This document shows positions 25,257-34,167 of a stretch of 64,000 bases of DNA, piece by piece (position 1 is the stretch's first letter; each line of letters opens with the position of its first letter). The position numbers and the translations under genes were made by a program. The DNA is taken from assembly GCF_031458235.1 (NCBI RefSeq), contig NZ_JAVDYB010000001.1, forward strand, positions 1,302,001 to 1,366,000, given 5' to 3'. The notes under the pieces are model-generated. The model searched no databases. It was given only the letters and a program-made list of their open reading frames with translations, and was not told the origin of the DNA. This DNA is from Catenuloplanes atrovinosus. GTDB taxonomy: Bacteria > Actinomycetota > Actinomycetes > Mycobacteriales > Micromonosporaceae.

Positions 25257-26663
25257 TCACCAGCCGGAGGGCGGGGCCTCGATGTGGACCGCCTTGGTGG
25301 CGGTCATCTCGTCGAGGAGCTCGGGGCCGTAGCCGAAGCCCTGGCCGCTGCCGCGGCGCGGGTGGGCGGCGCCGCCGGGGGCGCCGCCGAAGACGGCGTT
25401 GACCTTGACGGTGCCGGCCGGCAGCTCGCGCCAGGCGCGCTGGGCGTGGCCCATGGACGGGGTCAGCACGGTGGCGGCCAGGCCGTACGGGGAGTCGGCG
25501 GCGCGCTTCAGCGCCTCCTCGAAGGATGCGACCACCATGACGGGCGCGACCGGCCCGAACGTCTCGTCGCGCATCACGGACATCTCGTCGGTGCAGCCGG
25601 CCAGCACCGTCGCCGGGTAGAACGCGCCGGGGCCGTCCGGGATCGTGCCGCCGGCCAGCGGGCGCGCGCCGGCCTCGATCGCGGTGCTGACCTGGGCGTG
25701 CACGCCGTCACGCAGCCGCGTGTCGACCAGCGGGCCGATCCGGGCGGTCCACGCGGTGGCCTCGTCCGCCAGCGCGGTGAGGAACGCGTCGGCCACGTCG
25801 CGGTGCACGTAGATCCGCTCGACCGCCACGCAGATCTGCCCGGAGTTGGCGAACGCGCCGGTCGCGGCCTGCGCGGCGGCCCAGGCCGGGTCCACGCCGG
25901 CGTCCACGATCAGCGGGTCGCTGCCGCCGTTCTCCAGCAGCGCCTTGGCGCCGGTCTCCGCGCACGCGGCCGCGATCGACCGGCCGGTGGCGGTGGAGCC
26001 GACGTGCGCGACCACGTCCACCTCGGACGCGGCCAGCGCGGCGCCGACCGGGCCGTCGCCGTTGACCAGCGACAGCACGCCGTCGGGAAAGTGCGGTGCG
26101 AGCAGCTCGGCCAGCCGGTGGCCGGTCGCGGGCGTACGCTCGCTGGGCTTGTGCACGACCGTGTTGCCGGTGACCAGCGCGGCCCCGAGCAGCCCGCAGG
26201 CGACCGCGACCGGGTCGTTCCACGGCGTGATCACCGCGACCACGCCGCGCGGTCCGTACGCCATCAGGTCGATCGCGCTGTCGTCGCCGGCCAGTGCGCG
26301 GCCGCGGTGCACCGGGCCCAGCTCGGCGTACTGTCGCAGGGTGCCGACGCCGGCCGCGATCGAGTCCGCGGCCTCGCCGGCCGGCTTGCCCATCTCCGCA
26401 TGCATGAGCGCGGCGAGTTCCCCGGTGGCGCGCTCCACGTCCGCGGCGGCCGCGCGCAGCGCCGCGGCGCGGTCCCCGGGGGAGGTGGCCGCCCAGCCCG
26501 GCGCGGTGTGGCGCGCCGTCCGGACCGCCGCGGTCACGTCCGCGTCGGAGGAGACCGGCACGGTGCTGACGGGTGCACCGGTCGAAGGATCAAAAACGGT
26601 CAGGGTGCGGCCGGAGCCGCCCTCGGTCCACGTTCCGCCGATGAGCTGTCGCACATGATTCAT
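25257..26663 (-). CDS. NAD(P)-dependent aldehyde dehydrogenase
   Basis: A 468-residue aldehyde dehydrogenase that oxidises an aldehyde to the acid. It shows the cofactor-binding VITPWNDPVAVACG and KPSERTP, the GSTATGR turn, the general base Glu in ALLENGGSDP (near 245) and the catalytic Cys in NSGQICVAVERIYV (near 278). ETFGPVAPVM near 380 completes the set. The acyl substrate cannot be read; similarity is highest to succinate-semialdehyde and medium-chain types. The ATG at 26663 has GAGGG nine to ten bases upstream. It is divergent from the carbamoyltransferase operon across a 142-base AT-richer spacer. Confidence 0.9.
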   Translation of the reverse strand: MNHVRQLIGGTWTEGGSGRTLTVFDPSTGAPVSTVPVSSDADVTAAVRTARHTAPGWAATSPGDRAAALRAAAADVERATGELAALMHAEMGKPAGEAADSIAAGVGTLRQYAELGPVHRGRALAGDDSAIDLMAYGPRGVVAVITPWNDPVAVACGLLGAALVTGNTVVHKPSERTPATGHRLAELLAPHFPDGVLSLVNGDGPVGAALAASEVDVVAHVGSTATGRSIAAACAETGAKALLENGGSDPLIVDAGVDPAWAAAQAATGAFANSGQICVAVERIYVHRDVADAFLTALADEATAWTARIGPLVDTRLRDGVHAQVSTAIEAGARPLAGGTIPDGPGAFYPATVLAGCTDEMSVMRDETFGPVAPVMVVASFEEALKRAADSPYGLAATVLTPSMGHAQRAWRELPAGTVKVNAVFGGAPGGAAHPRRGSGQGFGYGPELLDEMTATKAVHIEAPPSGW

Positions 26664-26749
26664 CGCGCACGTTTTCCCTCGCGCAAATAGTTGAAACCTG
26701 CCCGTTTGAACCTCGATAACCCAGGTCGGCCGCGCTGAGCGATGAATTT

Positions 26750-26777
26750 TTGAGAAGTCGGTGATCTTGCGAATACT
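26750..26777 (+). promoter_or_regulatory. Candidate promoter of the heptose-glycan operon
   Basis: TTGAGA (26750-26755), a 16-base spacer and AATACT (26772-26777), 29 bases before the ATG of the carbamoyltransferase. The surrounding spacer is AT-rich compared with the coding DNA on both sides. Confidence 0.4.
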
Positions 26778-26805
26778 CCGGCACTTGTAGGGAATCCGGC
26801 CCACC

Positions 26806-28449
26806 ATGCGAGTCCTGGGAATCAATGCGATCTTCCATGATCCGGCCGCCGCGCTGATCATCGACGGCCGCGTGGTCGCCGCCGCCGAGGAGGAGCGGTT
26901 CAGCCGGCGCAAGCACGGCAAGCGGCCGGTGCCGTTCTCCGCGTGGGAGCTGCCGGAACTCTCCGCCGCCTGGTGCCTGGAGTCGGCCGGGCTGCGGCCC
27001 GACGACCTCGACGCCGTGGCCTACTCGTTCGACCCCGCGCTGACCGCGGACGCGGAGAGCCTCGGGCTGAAGGACCCGTGGGACCACGTGCGCGTCGACT
27101 ACGCGCGCCGGGCCCCGCAGTTCCTCGCGGCCGCGCTCCCCGGACTCGACCCGGACAAGGTGCGGTTCGTGCCGCACCACGTCGCGCACGCCGCGTCGGC
27201 CGGCCTGTCCGTACCGGAGGACAGCGCGGTGCTGGTGCTGGACGGCCGCGGCGAGAGCGCCAGCCACCTGGCCGGCGTCTACCGCGACGGCGAGCTGACC
27301 ACGCTCGCGGCGCAGCGCCTGCCGCACTCGCTCGGCCTGCTCTACGAGGACCTGACCCGCCACCTGGGATTCCTGCACTCCAGCGACGAGTACAAGGTGA
27401 TGGCGCTCGCCTCCTACGGCACGCCGCGCCACCTCGGGCTGTTCCGCGAGCTGGTGCGCGCGGACGGCGAGGGCGGGTTCCGCGTCGAGCGGATCGACTG
27501 GGGCGCGCTGGCCAAGGCCCGCACCGCGGACGGCGAGATGACCGCGGAGCACGCCGACCTCGCCTCCTCCGTGCAGACCCGGCTGGAGGAGGTGCTGCTC
27601 GACCTGGCCCGCTGGACGTACGACGCGGCGGGCGGCCCGGCCACGCTCACCATGGCCGGCGGCACCGCGCTCAACTGCGTCGCCAACGCGCGGCTCGCCG
27701 CGGAGGGCCCGTTCCGGCGGGTCTGGGTGCAGCCGGCCGCCGGCGACGCCGGGACCGCGCTCGGCGCCGCGCTCGCGGTGGCCCGCCCGTCCGGGCCGGT
27801 GGAGCCGTTCACCGGTGCCGACCTGGGCCGCGGCTGGTCCGACGAGGAGTTGGAGGCGGAGCTGCGCCGCGCCGCGCTGCCGTACACCCGGCCGGACTCG
27901 ATCGCGGCCGAGGCCGCGCGCGTGCTGGCCGGCAACGGGATCGTCGCCTGGTTCCAGGGGCGCAGCGAGTACGGCCCGCGCGCGCTCGGCCACCGCTCCC
28001 TGCTGGCACACCCGGGCGACCCGGAGACGCAGACCCGGATGAACGACGTGAAGGGCCGCGAGCAGTTCCGGCCGATCGCGCCGATGGTCCGCGCCGAGCG
28101 GTTCGCGGAGATCTTCGAGGGCGTCTTCCCGAGCCCGTACATGCTGTTCGTCCACACGGTCAAGCCGGAGTGGAAGGACCGCATCCCCGCGGTCACGCAC
28201 GTGGACGGCACCGCCCGGGTGCAGACCGTGCACACCGAGACCGAGCCGCGGGTGGCCGAGATGCTGGCCGAGTTCGAGCGGCTCACCGGCCTGCCCGTCG
28301 TGATCAACACGTCGCTCAACACGGCCGGCCGTCCCATGGTGGACACCCCGCGCGAGGCGATGGAACTGTTCGGCTCCGCCCCGGTCGACCTGCTGGCGCT
28401 CGGCCCGTTCGCGGTGCACCGCGCGTCCGCGTTCGGAGCCGCCCGATGA
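26806..28449 (+). CDS. NodU/TobZ-family O-carbamoyltransferase
   Basis: A 547-residue enzyme that makes carbamoyl-AMP from carbamoyl phosphate and ATP and transfers the carbamoyl group to a hydroxyl, usually of a sugar. The N-terminal Kae1-like domain has MRVLGINAIFHDPAAALIID, AAAEEERFSRRKHGK and the metal site PHHVAHAASAG (near residue 125). The C-terminal domain has FQGRSEYGPRALGHRSLLAH, NDVKGREQFRPIAPMV and NTSLNTAGRPMVDTP. It is the first gene of the ten-cistron glycan operon and ends in an ATGA overlap with the glycosyltransferase. The likely role is carbamoylation of a heptose- or hexose-containing product. Confidence 0.92.
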   Translation: MRVLGINAIFHDPAAALIIDGRVVAAAEEERFSRRKHGKRPVPFSAWELPELSAAWCLESAGLRPDDLDAVAYSFDPALTADAESLGLKDPWDHVRVDYARRAPQFLAAALPGLDPDKVRFVPHHVAHAASAGLSVPEDSAVLVLDGRGESASHLAGVYRDGELTTLAAQRLPHSLGLLYEDLTRHLGFLHSSDEYKVMALASYGTPRHLGLFRELVRADGEGGFRVERIDWGALAKARTADGEMTAEHADLASSVQTRLEEVLLDLARWTYDAAGGPATLTMAGGTALNCVANARLAAEGPFRRVWVQPAAGDAGTALGAALAVARPSGPVEPFTGADLGRGWSDEELEAELRRAALPYTRPDSIAAEAARVLAGNGIVAWFQGRSEYGPRALGHRSLLAHPGDPETQTRMNDVKGREQFRPIAPMVRAERFAEIFEGVFPSPYMLFVHTVKPEWKDRIPAVTHVDGTARVQTVHTETEPRVAEMLAEFERLTGLPVVINTSLNTAGRPMVDTPREAMELFGSAPVDLLALGPFAVHRASAFGAAR

Positions 28450-29816
28450 CCGGCGTCTCCATCGTCATCCCCACGCTCGGCCGCCCCAGCCTCACCACGC
28501 TGCTGACCGCGCTCACCCCCGCCCCGGCCGCCACCGGACCGGCCGCGACCCCGGCCACTGTGCACGCCGGGACGCCCGGATCGATCGCGGACACGGCCGA
28601 TGGTTCCGGCGTCCACGCGGGCGCCGCGGCCGACGGCGACTCCGCGGCCCGTGCGGGCGCCGGGATGCTCGTCGGCGCGGCCCGGACCGCGCTGCCGGGC
28701 CGGACGCCGCCGGCTGAGCTGACCGGGCTCGCCGGACGCAGCGCGCTCCCGGGCCGCGCCCCGGCTCCCGACCGGACCGGCCTGGTTACCGACCGGACCG
28801 GCCCGGCTGCCGACCGGACCGGCCCGGCTGCCGACCGGACCGGCCCGGCTGCCGACCGGACCGGCCCGGCTGCCGAGGGGAGCGGCCTGGCTACGCACGC
28901 CGGGCGTACCCGCATGCCGGTCGAGATCGTGATCGTCGACGACCGGGCGGACCGGGGCGCGCCGCTGCCGGTGCCGGCCGGGGTGACCGTGACCGTCCTG
29001 CCCGGACGCGCCGCCGGGCCGGCCGCCGCCCGGAACGTCGGCTGGCGCGCCGCCCGGCACGAGTGGGTGGCCTTCCTCGACGACGACGTGATCCCGGAGC
29101 CGGGCTGGCTGGACGCGCTCGTGGACGACCTGGCCGGCGCGCCCGACGAGGTCGGTGGCGTGCAGGGCGGACTGCGCGTGCCGCTGCCGGACGACCGCCG
29201 GCCCACCGACTGGGAACGCGGGACCGCCGCGCTCGCCGACGGCCGCTGGATCACGGCGGACATGGCGTACCGGCGGAGGGTCCTGGATCTGGTCGGCGGT
29301 TTCGACGAGCGGCTGCCGCGCGCGTTCCGCGAGGACGCGGAGCTGGCCTACCGGGTACGCGACGCGGGCTGGGACCTGATCCGCGGCGCGCGGATCGTCA
29401 CGCACCCGGTGCGCGAGGAGGATCGCTGGGTCAGCGTGCGCCGGCAGCGCGGCAACGCGGACGACGCGCTGCTGCGCCGGCTCTACGGGCGTGACTGGCG
29501 CTACCTGCTGGAGATCCCGCCCGGCCGGCGCGCCCGGCACGCCGGCGTGACCGCGGCCGGCGCGGTCGCGCTGCTGGCGCTCGCCGCCCGCCGCCCGCGG
29601 GTGGCGGCCGTCGCGGGCGCGGCCTGGGCGGCCGGGACCGCGGAGTTCGCCGCGGCCCGCATCGCGCCGGGGCCGCGCACCGCCCGCGAGATCACCACCA
29701 TGGCGGTGACCAGCGCGGTCATCCCACCGGCCGCGGTCACCTGGTGGCTGCGCGGCTGGACCCGCTGGCGCGGCGCCCGCCCACTGGCGCGGCGCCCACT
29801 GGAGCCGACCCGATGA
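28446..29816 (+). CDS. Family 2 glycosyltransferase with an expanded low-complexity insert
   Basis: A 456-residue GT-A glycosyltransferase. The first strand, VSIVIPTLGRPSLTTLL, is at residues 4-20. The next conserved strand, PVEIVIVDDRAD, comes only at about residue 158 after a Gly/Ala/Pro/Thr-rich insert of about 130 residues, part of which is a 21-base tandem repeat. The domain then continues normally: GPAAARNVGWRAARHEWVAF, LDDDVIPEPGW (DxD), MAYRRRVLDLVGGFDE and FREDAELAYRV. Hydrophobic stretches at the C-terminus (about 360-440) suggest membrane attachment. It overlaps the carbamoyltransferase stop (ATGA). Donor and acceptor are unknown. Confidence 0.85.
   Translation: MTGVSIVIPTLGRPSLTTLLTALTPAPAATGPAATPATVHAGTPGSIADTADGSGVHAGAAADGDSAARAGAGMLVGAARTALPGRTPPAELTGLAGRSALPGRAPAPDRTGLVTDRTGPAADRTGPAADRTGPAADRTGPAAEGSGLATHAGRTRMPVEIVIVDDRADRGAPLPVPAGVTVTVLPGRAAGPAAARNVGWRAARHEWVAFLDDDVIPEPGWLDALVDDLAGAPDEVGGVQGGLRVPLPDDRRPTDWERGTAALADGRWITADMAYRRRVLDLVGGFDERLPRAFREDAELAYRVRDAGWDLIRGARIVTHPVREEDRWVSVRRQRGNADDALLRRLYGRDWRYLLEIPPGRRARHAGVTAAGAVALLALAARRPRVAAVAGAAWAAGTAEFAAARIAPGPRTAREITTMAVTSAVIPPAAVTWWLRGWTRWRGARPLARRPLEPTR
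28769..28882 (+). repeat. 21-base coding tandem repeat in the GT2 gene
   Basis: Units start at 28769, 28790, 28811, 28832, 28853 and 28874, an exact 21-base period (core CGACCGGACCGGCCCGGCTGC), giving a seven-residue repeat DRTGPAA. The middle copies are identical; the flanking ones are degenerate. It lies within the insert that splits the GT2 domain. Confidence 0.85.
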
Positions 29817-29866
29817 GCACCGCCACGCCGGCCGGCGGTTCGTGGCCGCCGGGGGCCGTGCGGTGA
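29813..29866 (+). other. 17-codon mini-ORF bridging two operon genes
   Basis: ATG at 29813 overlaps the stop of the GT2 gene (ATGA). The frame reads 17 codons and stops at TGA 29864-29866, which overlaps the GTG start of the next gene (GTGA). It may be a coupling device that carries ribosomes between cistrons, or the out-of-frame remnant of an earlier start. Confidence 0.3.
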
Positions 29867-31428
29867 CCGCGCTCTACGACGCCGTTCTGTTCGACCGGGA
29901 CGGCACGCTCGTGGTGGACGTCCCCTACAACGGCGATCCCGCGCTGGTCCGCCCGATGCCCGGCGCGCGGGAGGCGCTGGACCGGCTGCGCGCGGCCGGG
30001 CTGCGGCTCGGCGTGGTCACGAACCAGTCCGGCCTGGCTCGCGGCCGGTTTACCCGCGCCCAGCTGGACGCCGTGAACGCGCGGGTCGAGGAACTGCTCG
30101 GCCCGTTCGACACCTGGCAGCTGTGCCCGCACGACGAGCGCGCCGGCTGCCGCTGCCGCAAGCCCGCGCCCGGCATGATCGAGGACGCGGCGGGGGCGCT
30201 CGGCACCGATCCGCGCCGGTGCGTGGTGGTCGGCGACATCGGCCGGGACATGGGGGCCGCCGCGGCCGCCGGCGCCGCGGGCGTGCTGGTCCCGACCGAG
30301 GTCACGCTGGCGCCCGAGATCGCGGCCGCGCCCGCGGTCGCGGGGACCGTCGGCGCCGCGGCCGACCTGATCCTGGACCGCATCGCGCTGGTCACGCCCG
30401 CGGAGTCCCGCGACGGCGGGCACGTGCTGGTGGTTCGCGCGGACTCCGCGGGCGACGTGCTGGTCACCGGCCCCGCGATCCGCGCGGTCGCGGCGCACGC
30501 GGACCGGGTGACGCTGCTCTGCGGGCCGCGCGGACGCGCCGCCGCCGGGCTGCTGCCGGGCGTGGACGACATCGTCGAGGTCCGGCTGCCGTGGATCGTC
30601 CCGGACCCGGAGCCGGTCGGCGCGGACACGGTCGCGCAGCTGACCGCCACGCTGGCCGCGATCGGCGCGGACCAGGCCGTCATCTTCACGTCGTTCCACC
30701 AGAACGCGCTGCCGCTGGCGCTGCTGCTGCGCGCGGCCGGCGTCGGGCGGATCACCGCGATCAGCGAGGACTACCCCGGCTCGCTGCTGGACGTGCGGCA
30801 CCGCGGCGTGCCGGCCGGCGTGCCCGAGCCGGAGCGGGCCCGGTCGGTCGCGGCCGCGGCCGGGTTCCCGCTGCCGCCCGGCGACCACGGTGAGCTGCGC
30901 ATCGACCTGCCGGCGCCGCCGCGCGGCGACTACCTGGTGGTCCACCCCGGAGCATCGGTGCCGGCCCGCTCCTGCCCGCCCGCGGTGCTGCGCGAGATCA
31001 CGGCCGCGCTGGTCGCGGACGGTCACGACGTACGCGTCACCGGCGGGCCGGACGAGCGGGAACTGGCCGCGTTCGTGGCCGGCGCCGGCGCCACGCTCGC
31101 GGAGCCCACCGACCTGGCCGGGCTCGCCCGCCTGCTGGCCGGCGCGGCCTGCACCGTGGTGGCGAACACCGGTCCCGCGCACCTGGCCGCCGCGGTCGGC
31201 ACGCCGGTGGTCAGCCTGTTCGCGCCGACCGTCCCGTACGGACAGTGGGGCCCGTACCGGGTGCCGCACGTGCGGCTCGGCGACGCGGCCGCGGCCTGCC
31301 GGGACACCCGCGCCACCCGCTGCCCGGTCGCCGGGCACCCGTGCCTGTCCACCGTCACGCCGGCCGAGGTCCTCGCGGCCGTGCGCACGCTCGTTCCGTA
31401 CCGACACATCAGGGAGATGGCCGCGTGA
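29863..31428 (+). CDS. GmhB-type heptose bisphosphate phosphatase fused to a GT9 heptosyltransferase
   Basis: A 521-residue two-enzyme fusion. Residues 1-175 are a HAD-IIIA phosphatase of GmhB type: LYDAVLFDRDGTLVVDVPYN (nucleophile Asp), VVTNQSGLARG, the zinc loop CPHDERAGCRCRKPAPGM and VVVGDIGRDM. GmhB removes the 7-phosphate from D-glycero-D-manno-heptose 1,7-bisphosphate. Residues 185-515 are a GT9 (WaaF/WaaQ-like) transferase: VLVVRADSAGDVLVTGPAIR and NTGPAHLAAAVGTPVVSLFA. GTG 29863 is preferred for matching the HAD start; GTG 29842 is in frame. It joins activated-heptose synthesis and use in one chain and overlaps the next gene by GTGA. Confidence 0.88.
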   Translation: MTALYDAVLFDRDGTLVVDVPYNGDPALVRPMPGAREALDRLRAAGLRLGVVTNQSGLARGRFTRAQLDAVNARVEELLGPFDTWQLCPHDERAGCRCRKPAPGMIEDAAGALGTDPRRCVVVGDIGRDMGAAAAAGAAGVLVPTEVTLAPEIAAAPAVAGTVGAAADLILDRIALVTPAESRDGGHVLVVRADSAGDVLVTGPAIRAVAAHADRVTLLCGPRGRAAAGLLPGVDDIVEVRLPWIVPDPEPVGADTVAQLTATLAAIGADQAVIFTSFHQNALPLALLLRAAGVGRITAISEDYPGSLLDVRHRGVPAGVPEPERARSVAAAAGFPLPPGDHGELRIDLPAPPRGDYLVVHPGASVPARSCPPAVLREITAALVADGHDVRVTGGPDERELAAFVAGAGATLAEPTDLAGLARLLAGAACTVVANTGPAHLAAAVGTPVVSLFAPTVPYGQWGPYRVPHVRLGDAAAACRDTRATRCPVAGHPCLSTVTPAEVLAAVRTLVPYRHIREMAA

Positions 31429-32357
31429 ACATCCTGTTCTGGCACGTGCACGGCTCCTGGGCCACCGCGTTCGTCCAGGGGAAGCACCGCTACCTGGTGC
31501 CGGTCAACGAGGCGCGGGACGAATGGGGCAGGGGCCGGGCGCGCACGTTCCCGTGGCCGGAGACGGCCGAGGAGGTCGACGTGGCGGCGCTGCGCCCGGA
31601 CGACGTGGACGTGATCGTGCTCCAGCGGCCGGAGGAGCAGGACCGGGTCGCGCACCTGGCCGGCGTGCCGCGGATCTATCTGGAGCACAACACGCCCAAG
31701 GGGGACGTGCCGAACACGCGGCATCCGATGGCCGATCGGGACGACCTGGCGATCGTGCACGTCACCCACTTCAACGAGCTGTTCTGGGACTGCGGCGGCA
31801 CCCGTACCCACGTGATCGAGCACGGCGTGGTGCCGCCGGCCGTGCGCTGGACCGGCGAGCTGGAGCGCCTCGCCGTGGTCACCAACGAGCCGGTACGCCG
31901 CCACCGCGTCACCGGCACCGACCTGTTCCCCCGGTTCACGCCGGTCGCGCCGCTGGACGTGTTCGGCATGGGCGTGGCCGGCCTGCACCTGCCCGGGGTG
32001 ACCACGCACGACGACCCGCCCCAGGCCGCGATGCACGAGCAGATCGCGCGCCGCCGCGCCTACCTGCACCTGTGCCGGTGGACGTCGCTCGGGCTGAGCC
32101 TGATCGAGGCGATGCAGATCGGCATGCCGGTGCTCGCGCTGGCCACCACGGAGGCGGTGGTGGCCGTACCCGCGGACGCGGGAGTGCTGGCCACCCGCGT
32201 CGACACGCTGGTCGAGGCCGCGCAGTGGCTGATCGACGAACCCGACGCGGCGCGGCGGCTCGGCGACGCCGCCCGCGACGCCGCCCTCGCCCGGTACGGC
32301 CTCGACCGCTTTCTCGCCGACTGGGACCGACTCCTGGAGGACCACACATGCGGATAG
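31425..32357 (+). CDS. Glycosyltransferase (GT4-like)
   Basis: A 310-residue GT-B-type transferase. The N-terminus VNILFWHVHGSWATAFVQGK is followed by a segment with IYLEHNTPKGDVPNTRHP and VIEHGVVPP. The C-terminal nucleotide-sugar domain has RWTSLGLSLIEAMQIGMPVL (the GT4 E-x7-E-like region) and LATTEAVVAVP. It lacks membrane segments. Starts by a GTGA overlap with the GmhB-GT9 gene; its last 10 bases overlap the next glycosyltransferase. Proteins of this shape recur in actinobacterial heptose clusters as far as I recall; the sugar transferred is unknown. Confidence 0.8.
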   Translation: MNILFWHVHGSWATAFVQGKHRYLVPVNEARDEWGRGRARTFPWPETAEEVDVAALRPDDVDVIVLQRPEEQDRVAHLAGVPRIYLEHNTPKGDVPNTRHPMADRDDLAIVHVTHFNELFWDCGGTRTHVIEHGVVPPAVRWTGELERLAVVTNEPVRRHRVTGTDLFPRFTPVAPLDVFGMGVAGLHLPGVTTHDDPPQAAMHEQIARRRAYLHLCRWTSLGLSLIEAMQIGMPVLALATTEAVVAVPADAGVLATRVDTLVEAAQWLIDEPDAARRLGDAARDAALARYGLDRFLADWDRLLEDHTCG

Positions 32358-33568
32358 CCATGATCTCGGAACACGCGAGCCCGCTGGCCGCGCTCGGCGG
32401 CGTCGACGCGGGCGGGCAGAACGCCCACGTGGCCGCGCTCGCGGCCGAGCTGGCGCGGCAGGGCCACGACGTGCGCGTCTACACCCGCCGCGACGACCCG
32501 GACGTGCCGGAGACGGTGACGGTACGCGGCTTCGAGGTGGTGCACGTGCCGGCCGGGCCCCCGGCCGTGCTGCCCAAGGACGACCTGCTGCCGCACATGG
32601 CCGCGTTCGCCGAGTGGATGGCCGCGGACTGGCGGGCCACCGGCATGCCGGACGTGGCGCACGCGCACTTCTGGATGAGCGGGCTGGCCGCGGTCACCGC
32701 CGGGCGCGCCTGCGACGTGCCGGTGGTGCAGACCTACCACGCGCTCGGCGCGGTCAAGCGGCGCCACCAGGGCACGGCGGACACCAGCCCGGAGCACCGC
32801 ACGTCGTACGAGCGGCAGCTCGGCCGCGTCGTCGACCGCGTGATCGTGCAGTGTCACGACGAGGAGCGCGAGCTGACCGGCATGGGCGTGCCCCGGGAGC
32901 GGATGACGCTCGTACCGTCCGGAGTGGACCTGGATCTCTTCCGCCCGGACGGCCCGGCCGCGCCGCGCGGTGGGCGCCCCCGCATCCTCACGGTCGGCCG
33001 GCTGGTCGAGCGCAAGGGCTACGCCGAGCTGATCCGTGCGCTGGCCGGCGTGCCGGACGCGGAGCTGGTCGTGGTCGGCGGCCCACCGGCGGAGCAACTG
33101 GCGGACGACCCGTACGCGCGGCGGCTGCGCGACCTGGCCCGCGAGTGTGGCGTCGGGCACCGGGTCACGTTCACCGGCGCGGTCGGCGTCGCGGACATGC
33201 CCCGCTGGTACCGCTCCGCGGACGTGCTGGCGGCCACCCCCTGGTACGAGCCGTTCGGCCTGACCCCGCTGGAGGCGATGGCGTGCGGCGTGCCCGTGGT
33301 CGCCACCGCGGTCGGCGGCCTGACCGACACCGTGGTCGACGGCGTCACCGGCGAGCTGGTCCCGCCGCGCGACCCGAAGGCGCTCGCGGCCGTGCTGCGC
33401 CGCCTGCTCACCGACGACGTGCGCCGCGTCTCGTACGGCGCCGCCGCGCTGGACCGGGCCCGGCTCGTCTACGGCTGGCCCACGATCGCGGGCCGCCTCG
33501 CCGACGTCTACGCCGAGACCGCGCACGCCTTCGCCGACACCACCGACGTCCGAGAGGCGGTCGCCTGA
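32348..33568 (+). CDS. Family 4 glycosyltransferase
   Basis: A 406-residue retaining GT-B transferase. The N-terminal domain has MRIAMISEHASPLAALGGVD with the Gly-rich acceptor loop AGGQNAHVAALAAELARQGH. The C-terminal domain has RILTVGRLVERKGYAELIRA and PWYEPFGLTPLEAMACGVPV, holding the E-x7-E motif, then TAVGGLTDTVVDGVTG. The layout resembles sucrose-phosphate synthase or MshA-like GT4 enzymes. ATG at 32348 with GGAGG nine bases upstream, overlapping the previous gene by 10 bases. The next gene starts in its stop codon (TGATG). Confidence 0.9.
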   Translation: MRIAMISEHASPLAALGGVDAGGQNAHVAALAAELARQGHDVRVYTRRDDPDVPETVTVRGFEVVHVPAGPPAVLPKDDLLPHMAAFAEWMAADWRATGMPDVAHAHFWMSGLAAVTAGRACDVPVVQTYHALGAVKRRHQGTADTSPEHRTSYERQLGRVVDRVIVQCHDEERELTGMGVPRERMTLVPSGVDLDLFRPDGPAAPRGGRPRILTVGRLVERKGYAELIRALAGVPDAELVVVGGPPAEQLADDPYARRLRDLARECGVGHRVTFTGAVGVADMPRWYRSADVLAATPWYEPFGLTPLEAMACGVPVVATAVGGLTDTVVDGVTGELVPPRDPKALAAVLRRLLTDDVRRVSYGAAALDRARLVYGWPTIAGRLADVYAETAHAFADTTDVREAVA

Positions 33569-34167
33569 TGGATCCGCTCGACAACCACCTGCGCGGGCTC
33601 CAGGCCGCGCTGCCCGAGTTCCGCGCGCTCGCGTCCACGATCCTGCCCCGCTGGGGTGAGCGGCTGGCCCGCCACCTCGGCACCGGCGGGCGGCTGCTGG
33701 TCGCCGGCAACGGCGGCAGCGCGGCCGAGGCCCAGCACCTGGCGGCCGAACTGGTCGGCCGGCTGCGCGACGAGCGGCAGCCGCTGTCCGCGATCGCGCT
33801 CACGCCGGACTCGTCCGCGGTCACCGCGATCAGCAACGACTACGGGTACGAGGAGGTCTTCGCCCGCCAGGTCCGCGCGCACGGCCGCCCCGGCGACGTG
33901 CTGATCCTGATGTCGACCAGCGGGCGCAGCCCGAACCTGGTCAAGGCCGCGCACGCGGCCCGGGAGGCGGGCGTGCGCACCTGGGCGATGACCGGGCGGG
34001 AGCCGAACCCGCTGTCGATGGCCTGCGACGAGACGCTCGGCTGCCCGTCCGGCGACTCGCAGGTCGTGCAGGAGCTGCACCTGGTCTCCGTGCATCTGCT
34101 CTGCGAGTACGTCGATCTCGCGCTGCCCACCGTGGTGGACGCGCTGGAGGAGGCACTGGCGCGATGA
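33568..34167 (+). CDS. gmhA: Sedoheptulose-7-phosphate isomerase
   Basis: A 199-residue SIS-domain enzyme converting sedoheptulose 7-phosphate to D-glycero-D-manno-heptose 7-phosphate, the entry step of heptose nucleotide synthesis. The signature GNGGSAAEAQHLAAELVGR is near residue 47 and STSGRSPNLVKAAHAARE near 115, with CPSGDSQVVQELHLVSVHLL near the C-terminus (Gln/His of the active site). ATG 33568 shares its A with the preceding stop codon. The next gene (HldE) overlaps by ATGA. Together with HldE and the GmhB domain it completes three of the four steps to ADP-heptose plus the adenylyl transfer. Confidence 0.93.
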   Translation: MDPLDNHLRGLQAALPEFRALASTILPRWGERLARHLGTGGRLLVAGNGGSAAEAQHLAAELVGRLRDERQPLSAIALTPDSSAVTAISNDYGYEEVFARQVRAHGRPGDVLILMSTSGRSPNLVKAAHAAREAGVRTWAMTGREPNPLSMACDETLGCPSGDSQVVQELHLVSVHLLCEYVDLALPTVVDALEEALAR

